Assembly (NCBI GenBank): GCA_905216025.1
Contig: CAJMSE010000006.1
Coordinates: 62,001 to 126,000 of the forward strand
DNA length: 64,000 nt
Reading direction: 5' to 3'
DNA from: an uncultured bacterium
GTDB lineage: Bacteria > Bacteroidota > Bacteroidia > Bacteroidales > Bacteroidaceae
Of the stretch, positions 7,339 through 16,144 are shown piece after piece. Positions within the stretch are counted from its first letter, which is position 1. Each line of letters opens with the position of its first letter. The notes beneath the pieces are model-generated. The model was not told where the DNA came from, did no database searches, and was given only the letters and a program-made list of their open reading frames with translations. The translations under genes and the position numbers were made by a program.

Positions 7339-10059
7339 ATGAAACATGTATTATTAGCTACACTCATTACAATCCCGTTTTCCGGTGCAGGCCTTAGCGG
7401 CACGGCATGCGCACAGCGGACTCCCCATGCGTCGATGATGATGCGGGGAAGCGCCGGCAACGCCATTCCCGTTCCGTTCAGGACAGATACGGACATAAGC
7501 CGGTGCACAGTGCCGGACGCTCCGATACTATGGGGCATGGATACGGCATGGGACAGCGAGGACAACGTAACCCGCGGAACCAACTATATCGGCAAGGATG
7601 TCATGCGCACCGGCCGCGTGTCGTTCCAGCCGAGCGACCCCGTCGGTGACGACGGCAACCTGTCGGCAGAACAGCAGAAGGCGTTGCTGTCGCGGCTCAA
7701 CCACATCAGGATAAGCGGCGTGCGCGACGTAATACTGAATTGCGACCATGAAGCCCTGAACTCGTCCAACTACTACGGCAAGCCGGAAGAATGGTATAAA
7801 GTGATCAAGGCCAGCGTGAAGTATATCCGTGAAAAAGGCTTCAACGTCGTGACGGTGTCGCCGTTCAACGAGCCCGACTACACTCCGTGGGGCGAAGGGA
7901 CCAAGGCGCATTTCCGCGCAATAGCCAAGCTGATAGCCGAGGATGACGGATTTAAGGGCATCAGGATATCGGCCGGCAACACCCTCAATTGCGACAAGGC
8001 CCTGGAGTGGTACGACTACATGAAGCCTTATGTGACAGAGGGCAACACGCACCAGCTGGCGGGTAGCTTCGATACGTATGCCGCCTTCTGGAGCCAGGTG
8101 CGTGCCGACGGCAACTATGCCACGGCCGACGAGCTGCACAATGTAGGCGAGGCGTTTGTCGGCGCACACTACGGCATGCAGTCGGGAGTGTGGTGGGGAT
8201 GGGACGGTGCCGCACGGGGAGAATACTGCAAGGCGTCGTTCACCGGCAAGGAGATAGGATATGCGGAAAACCGGAGCGCATGGACGGCTGCCGCCGTATA
8301 CAAGCGCGAGGGCGGACGGATAGACGCTTTCGCCGGCTCATCGGAGCGGCAGGCCAGCACTTCGTCGTTTGACTTCACGGCAACAGACCGCCCGGTGTAT
8401 TACGACGGCTACGGTCCGGTATACAGCTATGCCATGACCATACCCGGAGGTACAGGCTATCAGAAAGGACAGACCAATGCGGAGCGCCTGATACAGATAA
8501 GCAAGGGCGAGGATGTGCCTCTGGACAACCTGACCGGAGGGACGTTTGTGATAATGAACAGGAACTCAGGCAAGTGCCTCGGGTTCTACAACGGTGCCAG
8601 AGGTGAGGCTGTGAACATCACGCAGATGGCATACAGCTCGTCAAACGCCGCCACCCACCAGCAATGGACGGTGAAGCCGGTGAATGAAAGGATAGGCGGC
8701 GACTACAGCTACTTCATGCTGCGCAATGTGCGCGACACCATGCAGGTGATGGATGTGAAAGACTGGAGCACAGCGGCCGGCGGAGAAATAATAGGCTTTT
8801 CCGGCAGCGGCGGAAGCAATGAGCAGTGGTTTGCCGAATATGCGGGAGAGGGATACTGGTATCTGCGCTCACGGCACAGCGGACTGTATCTTGAGATACG
8901 CAAATCATCAACCATAACAAATGCCTATCTCCAGCAGGCCGACTTCACCGGAGCGCCCAACCAGCAGTGGCGCTTCATGCCGGTCAAAGCCCGACTGGAG
9001 TCTGACGCTCCCATGGCTCCTAAGAACCTGAGAGCTACGCCTCAGCCGGCCTCGGTGAGGCTGGAGTGGGACGCCAACGCCGAGACCGACGTGGAGGCGT
9101 ATTGCGTGCTGCGGGCCGTGGCAGGAGCAGAACTCACCGACGGCGATTCATGGGACATGATAGGACGCATGATTACAGGTACGGAGTTTGTCGACAATAG
9201 CGCCGAGGCTGGCGTGCAGTATGTATACAAGCTGAAGGCAGTGGACAAGAGCCGAAACATGTCGGCGGCATCGGGAACGGTAACCGCAGGTTATGACGGC
9301 CGTGGAAAGGGGACGGCACTCGTGGCACGCTACGTATTCGACGGAACGGCAAACGACATCACAGACAATGTGTTTGATGCCGTCGTGGAAGGAACAGCCG
9401 CATACAATGCGGCAGAGGTGCCGTCGGAAGCCGGATGCATCGGTCTTGGCGGCAGAGCCTACCTCATGCTGCCGCCTGCTGTCACCCACTACTCTGACAT
9501 GACGGTGAGCACATGGGTCAATGTGACAGGAACAAGAGCATGGCAGCGTATTTTCGACTTCGGCAACGGCACTGACCAGTATTTCTTCCTCACTCCAAAC
9601 AACGGTTCGGAAATGAGCGTCGTAATGAAGAACGGAGGCGAGGAGCAACGGCTGACAACGGCAACCCTTCAGAAAGGATGGCACCATGTGGCCGTGACGC
9701 TGGCTCAGGATGCCGTGACGCTGTATATCGACGGAGAGCAGGCGGCCACCACCGCCGGCATGACAATACGTCCCGCCGACTTCATGCCTGTGCGATGCTA
9801 CATCGGCCGCAGCCAGTTTGCTGCCGATCCGCTGTTGACAGGAAGCATTGCCGACCTGCGCATATACAACGGGGCCCTCACAGCGACGGAGATTAAGGAC
9901 GTGATGGACGGCGGAGAGCCCACCGGGATACACGCTGCCGGAACCGTCGTATCCTCCGCACGGCAGACCCGCCTCTACACCATAGGCGGACGGCCGGTAA
10001 ATGCCGGAGGGCAGCATAAGGGCATATATATAAGAAACGGTAAGAAAGTAGTGGAATAA
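7339..10059 (+). CDS. Secreted multidomain glycoside hydrolase (GH30-like) with ricin-type, FN3 and LamG domains
   Basis: The 906-residue protein has a signal peptide ending near ACAQ. The catalytic part (about 40-390) contains VTVSPFNEPDYTPWG. The NEP motif places a likely acid/base Glu at residue 178, as in clan GH-A and family GH30-like enzymes. Next come a ricin-type beta-trefoil (about 395-550, with GKCLGFYNG and QQW repeats), a fibronectin type III-like domain (about 555-650) and a LamG/concanavalin-like domain (about 665-865). The protein ends with TIGGRPV...GIYIRNGKKVVE, a tail common on secreted Prevotella proteins and similar to type IX sorting tails. It probably cleaves a host or plant polysaccharide outside the cell. 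No SusC/D pair is adjacent, so the substrate is unknown. Confidence 0.75.
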   Translation: MKHVLLATLITIPFSGAGLSGTACAQRTPHASMMMRGSAGNAIPVPFRTDTDISRCTVPDAPILWGMDTAWDSEDNVTRGTNYIGKDVMRTGRVSFQPSDPVGDDGNLSAEQQKALLSRLNHIRISGVRDVILNCDHEALNSSNYYGKPEEWYKVIKASVKYIREKGFNVVTVSPFNEPDYTPWGEGTKAHFRAIAKLIAEDDGFKGIRISAGNTLNCDKALEWYDYMKPYVTEGNTHQLAGSFDTYAAFWSQVRADGNYATADELHNVGEAFVGAHYGMQSGVWWGWDGAARGEYCKASFTGKEIGYAENRSAWTAAAVYKREGGRIDAFAGSSERQASTSSFDFTATDRPVYYDGYGPVYSYAMTIPGGTGYQKGQTNAERLIQISKGEDVPLDNLTGGTFVIMNRNSGKCLGFYNGARGEAVNITQMAYSSSNAATHQQWTVKPVNERIGGDYSYFMLRNVRDTMQVMDVKDWSTAAGGEIIGFSGSGGSNEQWFAEYAGEGYWYLRSRHSGLYLEIRKSSTITNAYLQQADFTGAPNQQWRFMPVKARLESDAPMAPKNLRATPQPASVRLEWDANAETDVEAYCVLRAVAGAELTDGDSWDMIGRMITGTEFVDNSAEAGVQYVYKLKAVDKSRNMSAASGTVTAGYDGRGKGTALVARYVFDGTANDITDNVFDAVVEGTAAYNAAEVPSEAGCIGLGGRAYLMLPPAVTHYSDMTVSTWVNVTGTRAWQRIFDFGNGTDQYFFLTPNNGSEMSVVMKNGGEEQRLTTATLQKGWHHVAVTLAQDAVTLYIDGEQAATTAGMTIRPADFMPVRCYIGRSQFAADPLLTGSIADLRIYNGALTATEIKDVMDGGEPTGIHAAGTVVSSARQTRLYTIGGRPVNAGGQHKGIYIRNGKKVVE

Positions 10060-10062
10060 AGG

Positions 10063-10097
10063 CACCTGGAGGAGACAGACGCTGTCTCCTCCAGGTG
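10063..10097 (+). terminator. Perfect 16-bp-stem hairpin after the glycoside hydrolase gene
   Basis: CACCTGGAGGAGACAG and CTGTCTCCTCCAGGTG form a perfect 16-bp stem with loop acg, 4 bases after the stop codon. There is no T-run behind it, so it may protect the mRNA 3' end rather than terminate alone. Confidence 0.55.
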
Positions 10098-10266
10098 AGC
10101 CGTCATGAGGGACAAATTCTCGTATCTGTCCGCAGCCCGCAAGGGCTTTCGGATGGAAATAGAATGTCTCTCCCAATAAAACATGAATATCGTAGCTGCC
10201 CGTGAATTAGCCCTTACGGGCTACGGCCAAAGACAAGGCTCTGGCCCTACAAATCAAAACCATTAT

Positions 10267-10299
10267 CCTCCCCTTGGGGAGGTTGGGAGGGGCTCTCCC
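10267..10299. repeat. CCTCCCC palindromic dispersed repeat
   Basis: CCTCCCCTTGGGGAGG is followed by TTGGGAGGGGCTCTCCC. The same motif recurs at 15954-16137 and in part near 41265, always outside genes or at a gene end. It is a small palindromic family of the kind seen in many Bacteroidetes genomes. Confidence 0.6.
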
Positions 10300-10302
10300 A
10301 TA

Positions 10303-10332
10303 AACAAAAAAAGAGACCTTATCGGTCTCTTT
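10303..10332 (-). terminator. Intrinsic terminator of tRNA-Arg
   Basis: On the minus strand AAAGAGACC-gataa-GGTCTCTTT is followed by a T-run. It starts 2 bases beyond the tRNA 3' end. Confidence 0.8.
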
Positions 10333-10334
10333 TG

Positions 10335-10408
10335 TGACTCCTATAGGATTCAAACCTATAACCTTCTGATCCGTAGTCAGATGCTCTATTCAGTTGAGCT
10401 AAGGAGCC
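10335..10408 (-). tRNA. tRNA-Arg (anticodon ACG)
   Basis: The minus strand gives a 74-base cloverleaf. The acceptor GGCTCCT pairs with AGGAGTC (one G-U), the D arm is AGCTCAACTGAATAGAGC, and the anticodon stem TCTGA/TCAGA holds loop CTACGGA with anticodon ACG. The T arm is ATAGG-TTTGAAT-CCTAT with discriminator A. CCA is not encoded. It has its own promoter and terminator. A34 is presumably deaminated by TadA to read CGN codons. Confidence 0.93.
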
Positions 10409-10440
10409 TCTTGCAATCGCCTCATTTCTGAATTGCGATG

Positions 10441-10448
10441 CAAAGGTA
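10441..10448 (-). promoter_or_regulatory. -7 promoter element for tRNA-Arg
   Basis: On the minus strand TACCTTTG matches TAnnTTTG and lies 33 bases upstream of the tRNA 5' end. Confidence 0.6.
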
Positions 10449-10550
10449 ATCGTTTTTTTTGTTTCCACCAAATGTTTGGCGCTTTTTTTTGAAAAAATGT
10501 GCTTTTAAAGGGGACTTGCACGCAAGACATGCGGTAGTCCGGCCCGATTC

Positions 10551-11336
10551 TCACCCCCGGCGCACGTTTTTCATCCGCCCGTAGACATCGAACGAACGGC
10601 GGTCGGCGAGGTACAGCGTGGCAAGGAGCGACACGGCCGAGGCCGCGAAGGCCGCGGCGGATATCACCGCAACGTATTTCACGGCTATGCCCGGCGACGA
10701 ACCGCCGAAAACCATTCCCAGCATCGTGCCGGGCATGGAGACAATGCCCATGACGGCCATGTCTGCAATGCAGGGCGCAAACGCCTTCTCTACCGCACGG
10801 CGGACGAAAGGCAGCACGGCCTCGATGTGGCTGGCGCCGTTGCCTAAAAGGTAGTAGTAGAGCCGGTGGTCGGCGGCGAGACCCTCGTAGAACGTGCTGA
10901 GCCCCATGACGCACACGCCCGTCATGCTGCCCACAAGCAGGCCCGTCACCGGCACGAAATAGCGCGCATCGAACGGTCCCGGAAGCCTCAGCACGAAGAC
11001 GAGGAGGTAGAGACCGGCAACGAGTGCAGCCCCGAAAAGGCCTCCGAACAGCGGAACGGCAAGATAGCGCAGCCGCAGCCGGGCACGGCGGATGACGGTG
11101 AACGCGGCCACAACGACGATGAGCGCGGCCCAGAGGATGTTTATCCACGGATTGTTCCACTCGAAGAGATACTTCAGGTAAAACCCTATAAGGAACAGCT
11201 GCACCGCCATGCGGGCAACAGCCACGACGGCCGGACGCAACAGCCGCACGCCAAGGGCATGGAAGGCGTAGAGCGGCAGGACAAGCAGGAGCGCGGCCAC
11301 GGCAAGCCCGGTGTATGATATGTCTATCGTATTCAT
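10551..11336 (-). CDS. fetB: FetB-like iron-export ABC transporter permease (UPF0014)
   Basis: The 261-residue product is almost entirely hydrophobic, with about six to seven membrane segments. It has the UPF0014/FetB hallmarks VARMAVQLFLIGFYLKYLF near the N-terminus and MPGTMLGMVFGGSSP in the second half. In E. coli FetAB (YbbLM) exports iron and raises resistance to oxidative stress. I start at the ATG of MNTIDISY; an upstream in-frame ATG at 11393 adds 19 Tyr-rich residues that do not look native. The partner ATPase lies 136 bases upstream on the same strand, so the two form a transporter. Confidence 0.85.
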   Translation of the reverse strand: MNTIDISYTGLAVAALLLVLPLYAFHALGVRLLRPAVVAVARMAVQLFLIGFYLKYLFEWNNPWINILWAALIVVVAAFTVIRRARLRLRYLAVPLFGGLFGAALVAGLYLLVFVLRLPGPFDARYFVPVTGLLVGSMTGVCVMGLSTFYEGLAADHRLYYYLLGNGASHIEAVLPFVRRAVEKAFAPCIADMAVMGIVSMPGTMLGMVFGGSSPGIAVKYVAVISAAAFAASAVSLLATLYLADRRSFDVYGRMKNVRRG

Positions 11337-11408
11337 TTCTCTATAATATAATAAGGTGTAGCTATATACATAATAATGTGTAGCATCCGGCATAGCCCTT
11401 CGATTGTA

Positions 11409-11431
11409 GGGACTTAGCTCGTCTAAGTCCT
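11409..11431 (-). other. Hairpin between fetA and fetB
   Basis: GGACTTAG and CTAAGTCC form a perfect 8-bp stem with a 5-base loop in the 136-base gap between the two transporter genes. There is no T-run on either side. It could be an RNA processing or stability element that lowers fetB expression relative to fetA. Confidence 0.4.
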
Positions 11432-11471
11432 TTGTCGGCCGGCGGGCGCGCGGAGCTTGTCCGGACGGCCG

Positions 11472-12092
11472 TCACAGCGTTACAACCCTGTCGCACGAGG
11501 CGGCGAAAGCCGGGTCGTGGCTCACGGCGACGACCGAGCATCCGGCCGAGGCCATCCGCCGCAGATAGTCCGCCACGAGGCAGGCAGCATCTGGGTCGAG
11601 GCCCGAGGCAGGCTCGTCGGCCAGCACAATCTTCTTCTTCAGCAGTCCGCAAACCGAAAGCGCCACGCGGCGGAGCTCTCCTCCGCTCAGCGCCGCCACC
11701 GGCTTGTCGTAGAGCGACGCGTCGAGACCGAGCATCCCCCACTCCGCCACAAGCCGCTCACGCGAAAAGACCGCGCCGCGGTTTGCCCGCAGCCCGGCAA
11801 GCAGGCTGCAGATGTCGCCCACCCGCTCTGCCGGCATGGCGACATCCTGCGGCACGTATGCCATCGTCTTCCTGAACTCGCCGACCGAAGAGGGCGTGAG
11901 CAGCTCGCCGTCGATGCTGATATATCCCCCGTCGAGCGGCAGGAAACCGAGCAGCGCGCGGAGCAGCGTGGTCTTGCCGGAGCCCGACGGCCCGGTCACG
12001 CACAGCATCTCGCCGTCGCCCACGGCAAACGACAGGTCGTGAAAGAGCCGGCCGCCGCCAATCTGTAACGATGCGTTTTTGACTTCCAACAT
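11472..12092 (-). CDS. fetA: FetA-like iron-export ABC transporter ATPase
   Basis: The 206-residue product is a compact ABC ATPase. The Walker A is GPSGSGKTTLL, the Q-loop is in YVPQDVAMPAE, the signature is LSGGELRRVAL, Walker B is IVLADEPASGLD and the switch His is in VAVSHD. It pairs with the UPF0014 permease downstream, which is the FetAB arrangement. The ATG at 12092 follows a promoter -7 box about 20 bases away, so the 5' UTR is very short. The last residues (DRVVTL) end earlier than in longer ABC proteins, as is usual for FetA. Confidence 0.85.
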   Translation of the reverse strand: MLEVKNASLQIGGGRLFHDLSFAVGDGEMLCVTGPSGSGKTTLLRALLGFLPLDGGYISIDGELLTPSSVGEFRKTMAYVPQDVAMPAERVGDICSLLAGLRANRGAVFSRERLVAEWGMLGLDASLYDKPVAALSGGELRRVALSVCGLLKKKIVLADEPASGLDPDAACLVADYLRRMASAGCSVVAVSHDPAFAASCDRVVTL

Positions 12093-12112
12093 TGTTTTCT
12101 CTTTTTATCGGG

Positions 12113-12120
12113 CAAATATA
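12113..12120 (-). promoter_or_regulatory. -7 promoter element for fetAB
   Basis: On the minus strand TATATTTG matches TAnnTTTG and is 20 bases upstream of the fetA ATG. Confidence 0.55.
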
Positions 12121-12174
12121 CGCATAAAAATCTAAAAGCCGCAGGCAAGCCATGGCTTTAACGAATCTTTTGCG

Positions 12175-12182
12175 TATCTTTG
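12175..12182 (+). promoter_or_regulatory. -7 promoter element for the glutamine synthetase family gene
   Basis: TATCTTTG lies 37 bases upstream of the ATG at 12219. It is back to back with the fetA promoter, so both promoters share a region of about 70 bases. Confidence 0.6.
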
Positions 12183-12218
12183 GGGAAGAATACTCAAACA
12201 ACTTAAAACAATCAGGCT

Positions 12219-13721
12219 ATGAAAAAGGAAATAGAGATGAGCCCCAACAGGCTGGTGGCTTTCCTGGGCAAGCCGTGCCGGGAGTTTACGATGGAAGACA
12301 TCGTGAGATACGTCAGCGAGGAGGGTGTGAAGATGGTCAACTTCATGTATCCGGCGGCTGACGGACGGCTGAAGACGCTCAACTTCGTAATCAACGACAT
12401 GGAGCACCTCGAGACAATACTCACCTGCGGCGAACGCGTGGACGGCTCGAGCCTCTTCCCGTTCATCGAGGCGGGCAGCAGCGACCTGTATGTCATACCG
12501 CGGTTCAGCACGGCATTCCCCGACCCGTTTGCCGAAATACCCACACTGACCATGCTCTGCTCGTTCTTCGACAAAGACGGGCAGCCGCTCGCCAGTTCGC
12601 CGGAGCAGACCCTGCGCAAGGCATGCAGGGCTTTCACCGAGGCAACAGGCATGACATTCGAGGCCATGGGCGAGCTGGAATACTACGTGACGGCGGACGA
12701 CGACGGCACATTCCCCGCCACAGACCAGCGCGGATATCACGAGTCGGCGCCGTATGCCAAGTTCGGCGACTTCCGCACGCGGTGCATGGCATACATCGCA
12801 CAGGCCGGCGGACGCATAAAATACGGGCACTCCGAGGTGGGCAACTTCACGCTCGACGGCATCACATACGAGCAGAACGAAATCGAGTTCCTGCCCGTGC
12901 CGGCCGAAGAGGCTGCCGACCAGCTGATGATAGCAAAGTGGATAATACGCAACCTGGCACGGCGTGAGGGATACGACATCACCTTCGCACCGAAGATAAC
13001 GGCCGGGAAGGCCGGCTCGGGCCTTCACATACACATGCGGATGATGAAAGACGGGAAGAACATGATGCTCGACGGCGGCCGCCTCTCGGACACGGCACGG
13101 CGCGCCATCGCAGGCATGATGGACCTGGCACCGTCGATAACGGCATTCGGAAACACTAACCCGACGTCTTATTTCCGCCTCGTGCCCCATCAGGAAGCAC
13201 CCACGAACATCTGCTGGGGCGACCGCAACCGGTCGGTGCTCGTGCGCGTGCCGCTGGGATGGTCGGCCGATGCCGACATGTGCGCCACGGCCAATCCGCT
13301 GGAACGCCCCACGAAGCGCGACACGACGCAGAAGCAGACCGTGGAGATGCGCTCGCCCGACGGTTCGGCCGACGTGTATCTGCTGATAGCCGCCCTCGCC
13401 GTGGCCTGCCGTCACGGTTTCGAGATGGATGATGCGCTCGATGTTGCCGGACGCACTTACGTCAACGTGAACATCCACAAGGAAGAGAACCGCGACCGGC
13501 TGGCGGCATTGGACCAACTGCCCGACAGCTGCGCTGCATCCGCCGCCTGCCTTGAGCGCCAGCGCGCAGTATTCGAGCAGCACGGCGTGTTCAGCCGCGC
13601 AATGATCGACGGCACCATCAGCCGCCTGCGCTCATACGGCGACAGCACGCTGCGCCGCGACATTGAGGGCGACAAAGAGGAGATGCTGAGACTGGTGAGA
13701 AGATACTTCCACTGCGGATAA
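12219..13721 (+). CDS. Type I glutamine synthetase family protein
   Basis: The 500-residue protein has an N-terminal beta-grasp region (about 15-105) and a glutamine synthetase catalytic domain. Recognisable parts are GELEYYV (first metal-binding Glu pair), EQNEIEFLPV, AGSGLHIHMRM (the His motif, with Ala-Gly before SGxH instead of the usual Asn-Gly), NRSVLVRVPLGW (ATP/glutamate Arg) and VEMRSPDGSADVY. It should ligate ammonia, or another amine, to glutamate using ATP. The replaced Asn and the lack of a clear adenylylation Tyr motif leave room for a related gamma-glutamyl ligase. The gene stands alone with its own promoter. Confidence 0.75.
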   Translation: MKKEIEMSPNRLVAFLGKPCREFTMEDIVRYVSEEGVKMVNFMYPAADGRLKTLNFVINDMEHLETILTCGERVDGSSLFPFIEAGSSDLYVIPRFSTAFPDPFAEIPTLTMLCSFFDKDGQPLASSPEQTLRKACRAFTEATGMTFEAMGELEYYVTADDDGTFPATDQRGYHESAPYAKFGDFRTRCMAYIAQAGGRIKYGHSEVGNFTLDGITYEQNEIEFLPVPAEEAADQLMIAKWIIRNLARREGYDITFAPKITAGKAGSGLHIHMRMMKDGKNMMLDGGRLSDTARRAIAGMMDLAPSITAFGNTNPTSYFRLVPHQEAPTNICWGDRNRSVLVRVPLGWSADADMCATANPLERPTKRDTTQKQTVEMRSPDGSADVYLLIAALAVACRHGFEMDDALDVAGRTYVNVNIHKEENRDRLAALDQLPDSCAASAACLERQRAVFEQHGVFSRAMIDGTISRLRSYGDSTLRRDIEGDKEEMLRLVRRYFHCG

Positions 13722-13736
13722 CAAAGGCACTATACG

Positions 13737-13887
13737 TTTAAACGCAAAGACGCAAAGGCTTTTTTCTGAGCGCAAAGAGCGCGAAGGAATCTTTCTGAAC
13801 ACAGAGACGCAGAGACACGGAGAATAAAAAGGGAACAATGTTTTATCCCTAAATATCTCTGTGTCTCTGCGTCTTTGCGTTTAAAAC
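13737..13887. repeat. Long inverted repeat built of CGCAAAG units, copy 1
   Basis: The left arm (GTTTAAACGCAAAGACGC, then GAACACAGAGACGCAGAGAC) is mirrored by the right arm (TCTCTGTGTCTCTGCGTC, then TTTGCGTTTAAAAC). The whole region could fold into one hairpin. Related elements are at 16335-16594 and 60141-60275. Confidence 0.8.
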
Positions 13888-13975
13888 ACCGGCTTTGCTT
13901 TTGTCATGGGAGGAATTCCGGCCTGTTTTTAATGTTTTTTAACAGGGGGGGGTAAAACGTTGGTGTTTATTTGTT

Positions 13976-13983
13976 TACCTTTG
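13976..13983 (+). promoter_or_regulatory. -7 promoter element for the BspA-like gene
   Basis: TACCTTTG lies 79 bases upstream of the ATG at 14063, just after the inverted repeat. The rest of the 341-base gap before this gene holds that repeat and no gene. Confidence 0.5.
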
Positions 13984-14062
13984 TGGCCTATACTAACCAC
14001 ACATGCCGGCATGCTTACCGTCCCGGCTCCTTTTATGAACAAATAAACAAATAAACAATAAT

Positions 14063-15985
14063 ATGAAACTTAAAACATTACTTCTTGCCGTCTTGTCGCT
14101 CATAGCCACGACGATGTCGGCACAGACAAAGACGGCCTACGCCGTGTATTGCGCGGGCAGCAATGCCGAGAACGACCCGGCAAGTCTTTATTTCCTTGCC
14201 GCGGAAACAGCCCCGACAGGAACTTACAACGGGCAAACGATTACCGAAGTATGGTCAGGAGTAGCCGTGACATCGTCGGATAGTTACTATACTCCGGATT
14301 GGAATAGCAACACCAAAAACATCACGCGCGTTGTATTCGAAGAGTCTTTTAAGGATGTGAAACCGAATTCTTGTTGTTACTGGTTTTATAATTGCGCTAA
14401 ATTGGCAACAATAGAAGGAATAGCAAACTTGAATACCGCGAGCGTGACGAACATGAGCCATATGTTCTACGGTTGCAAAGCATTGGCGACTCTCGATCTC
14501 AGCAGCTTCACGACCGGGAATGTGACGAACATGAGCTATATGTTCTACGGTTGCAAAGCATTGACGACTCTCGATCTCAGCAGCTTCACGACCGGGAATG
14601 TGACGTACATGGCCCAGATGTTCTATGGTTGCAGCGCGTTGGAGTCGCTTGTTCTTGGAGACAACTTCACGACAGAGAAAGTGACGGACATGATGTTTAT
14701 GTTCTATGGTTGCAGCGCCTTGAAGGCCCTCAACCTCAGCATCTTTAATACCGGAGAAGTGATGAACATGACCTCTATGTTCGATGGTTGCAGTGCATTG
14801 AAGTCTCTTAACCTCAGCAGTTTTACGACAGGGAATGTGGAGAGCATGATGTCTATGTTTAATGGTTGCAGTGCCTTGGAGTCGCTTACTCTTGGAAACA
14901 ACTTCACGACAGAGAAAGTGACGGACATGAACCGTATGTTCGCTGGTTGCAGCGCGTTGACGACTCTCGACCTCAGCAGCTTCAAGACAGGGGAAGTGAC
15001 GAAAATGAACTCTATGTTCGATGGTTGCCGTGCGTTGACGACTCTCAATCTCAGCAGCTTCAATACCGAAAAAGTGGAGAACATGACGTTTATGTTTAAA
15101 GGTTGCAGCGCGTTGAAGGCCCTCGACCTCAGCAACTTCAGAACATCTAAATTGGAGTATTATGACAATATATTCGCCGGTTGCAACAGCCTGCTCTCGC
15201 TCGACATGCGCGAAGCGGGATTAGGCGGACTAATGGCAGCGACCAACAGCGACTTCGCGAAGCGCGGAATGGTGTTTTATCTTTCTGATGTGGCATCAAC
15301 ATCGGGTGACGCATTTGATGAAAACTATGTGGTAAAGTTCGGCTCCGGGGGAAGTACATCGTTCACCCGCACGTTCACGGGCGGCAAAATATCCACCGTC
15401 TGCCTGCCCTTCGCGGCAAACGCCGACAACAACGACGGAACATTCTATGAGTTTAAAGACTGCAACGACGGCAAGACGGTGAAGTTTACGAAGCTGACAA
15501 GTGGCTATACCGAAGCAAACAAGGCTTATCTCTTCAAACCGAATGAGACGGCAGGCGATGTGCGGGTGATATTTAACACCTACATCAAAGCCATCGACGG
15601 TCTTCCCGAAATGACGGAGGGCGACGAGAACGGCCTGTACGGAGTATACACCAAGAAAGAGTTTACGCCGGAAGAAGCCGACCGTAACATCTACTACGGC
15701 TGGAGCGCGGGCAACTTCGTGAGCATCGGCGCAGGCGCAACGCTGAACCCGGGCCGCGCCTATCTGAAAGTGACCGCTCCGCAGGGTGGCAACGCCAAGG
15801 ACATCCTGAAAGCCATTTTCGACGACGAGACGACGGGCATCAGCGAAGTTAACGCACCCGACTGCGACGACAACGCGCCCGCATACGACCTCATGGGCCG
15901 CCGCGTCGGTGCCGGATACAAGGGAATTGTGATAAAGAACGGAAAGAAAGTGAAGCCCCACCCGGCCTCCCCAAAGGGGAGGTGA
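14063..15985 (+). CDS. BspA-like leucine-rich repeat surface protein
   Basis: The 640-residue protein has a signal peptide (MKLKTLLLAVLSLIATTMSAQ). Residues of about 110-375 are tandem 26-residue repeats of the BspA/DUF285 type with pattern MxxMFxGCSALxxLxLSxFxT. The matching 78-base DNA period is plain from 14420 to 15140. BspA-type proteins bind host extracellular matrix and fibrinogen and mediate adhesion or co-aggregation. The tail has YDLMGRRV and GIVIKNGKKV, like other exported proteins here. The last nine residues (PHPASPKGR) are encoded by a CCTCCCC palindromic repeat, so the repeat seems to have displaced the original stop codon. A small ORF follows at 16145. Confidence 0.88.
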   Translation: MKLKTLLLAVLSLIATTMSAQTKTAYAVYCAGSNAENDPASLYFLAAETAPTGTYNGQTITEVWSGVAVTSSDSYYTPDWNSNTKNITRVVFEESFKDVKPNSCCYWFYNCAKLATIEGIANLNTASVTNMSHMFYGCKALATLDLSSFTTGNVTNMSYMFYGCKALTTLDLSSFTTGNVTYMAQMFYGCSALESLVLGDNFTTEKVTDMMFMFYGCSALKALNLSIFNTGEVMNMTSMFDGCSALKSLNLSSFTTGNVESMMSMFNGCSALESLTLGNNFTTEKVTDMNRMFAGCSALTTLDLSSFKTGEVTKMNSMFDGCRALTTLNLSSFNTEKVENMTFMFKGCSALKALDLSNFRTSKLEYYDNIFAGCNSLLSLDMREAGLGGLMAATNSDFAKRGMVFYLSDVASTSGDAFDENYVVKFGSGGSTSFTRTFTGGKISTVCLPFAANADNNDGTFYEFKDCNDGKTVKFTKLTSGYTEANKAYLFKPNETAGDVRVIFNTYIKAIDGLPEMTEGDENGLYGVYTKKEFTPEEADRNIYYGWSAGNFVSIGAGATLNPGRAYLKVTAPQGGNAKDILKAIFDDETTGISEVNAPDCDDNAPAYDLMGRRVGAGYKGIVIKNGKKVKPHPASPKGR

Positions 15986-16137
15986 AGTGAAGCCCCTCTA
16001 AGACCCGGCCCTTCTTAATCTCCCCAAAGGGGAGAATTGGAGCGCGACACAGCCTCAAAGTTCTCAGAGAATTAATAATACAAATCCTGCCTCTACCTTT
16101 CCCTCCCCTTTGGGGAGGTCGGGAGGGGCTCCAATTA
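15954..16137. repeat. Cluster of CCTCCCCAAAGGGGAGG palindromes
   Basis: At least three copies of CTCCCC(A/T)AAGGGGAG-type palindromes occur between 15968 and 16130. The last is followed by TCGGGAGGGGCTCC, as at 10267. The first copy overlaps the end of the BspA-like gene and supplies its stop codon. Confidence 0.7.
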
Positions 16138-16144
16138 CAAGATT

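Noticed and set aside
10183..10431. 82-codon plus-strand frame across the tRNA region
   Set aside because: It runs through a palindromic repeat, the tRNA terminator and the tRNA gene on the other strand.
12132..13583. 483-codon minus-strand frame opposite the glutamine synthetase family gene
   Set aside because: The plus-strand product has all the family motifs; the minus frame has none and no promoter.
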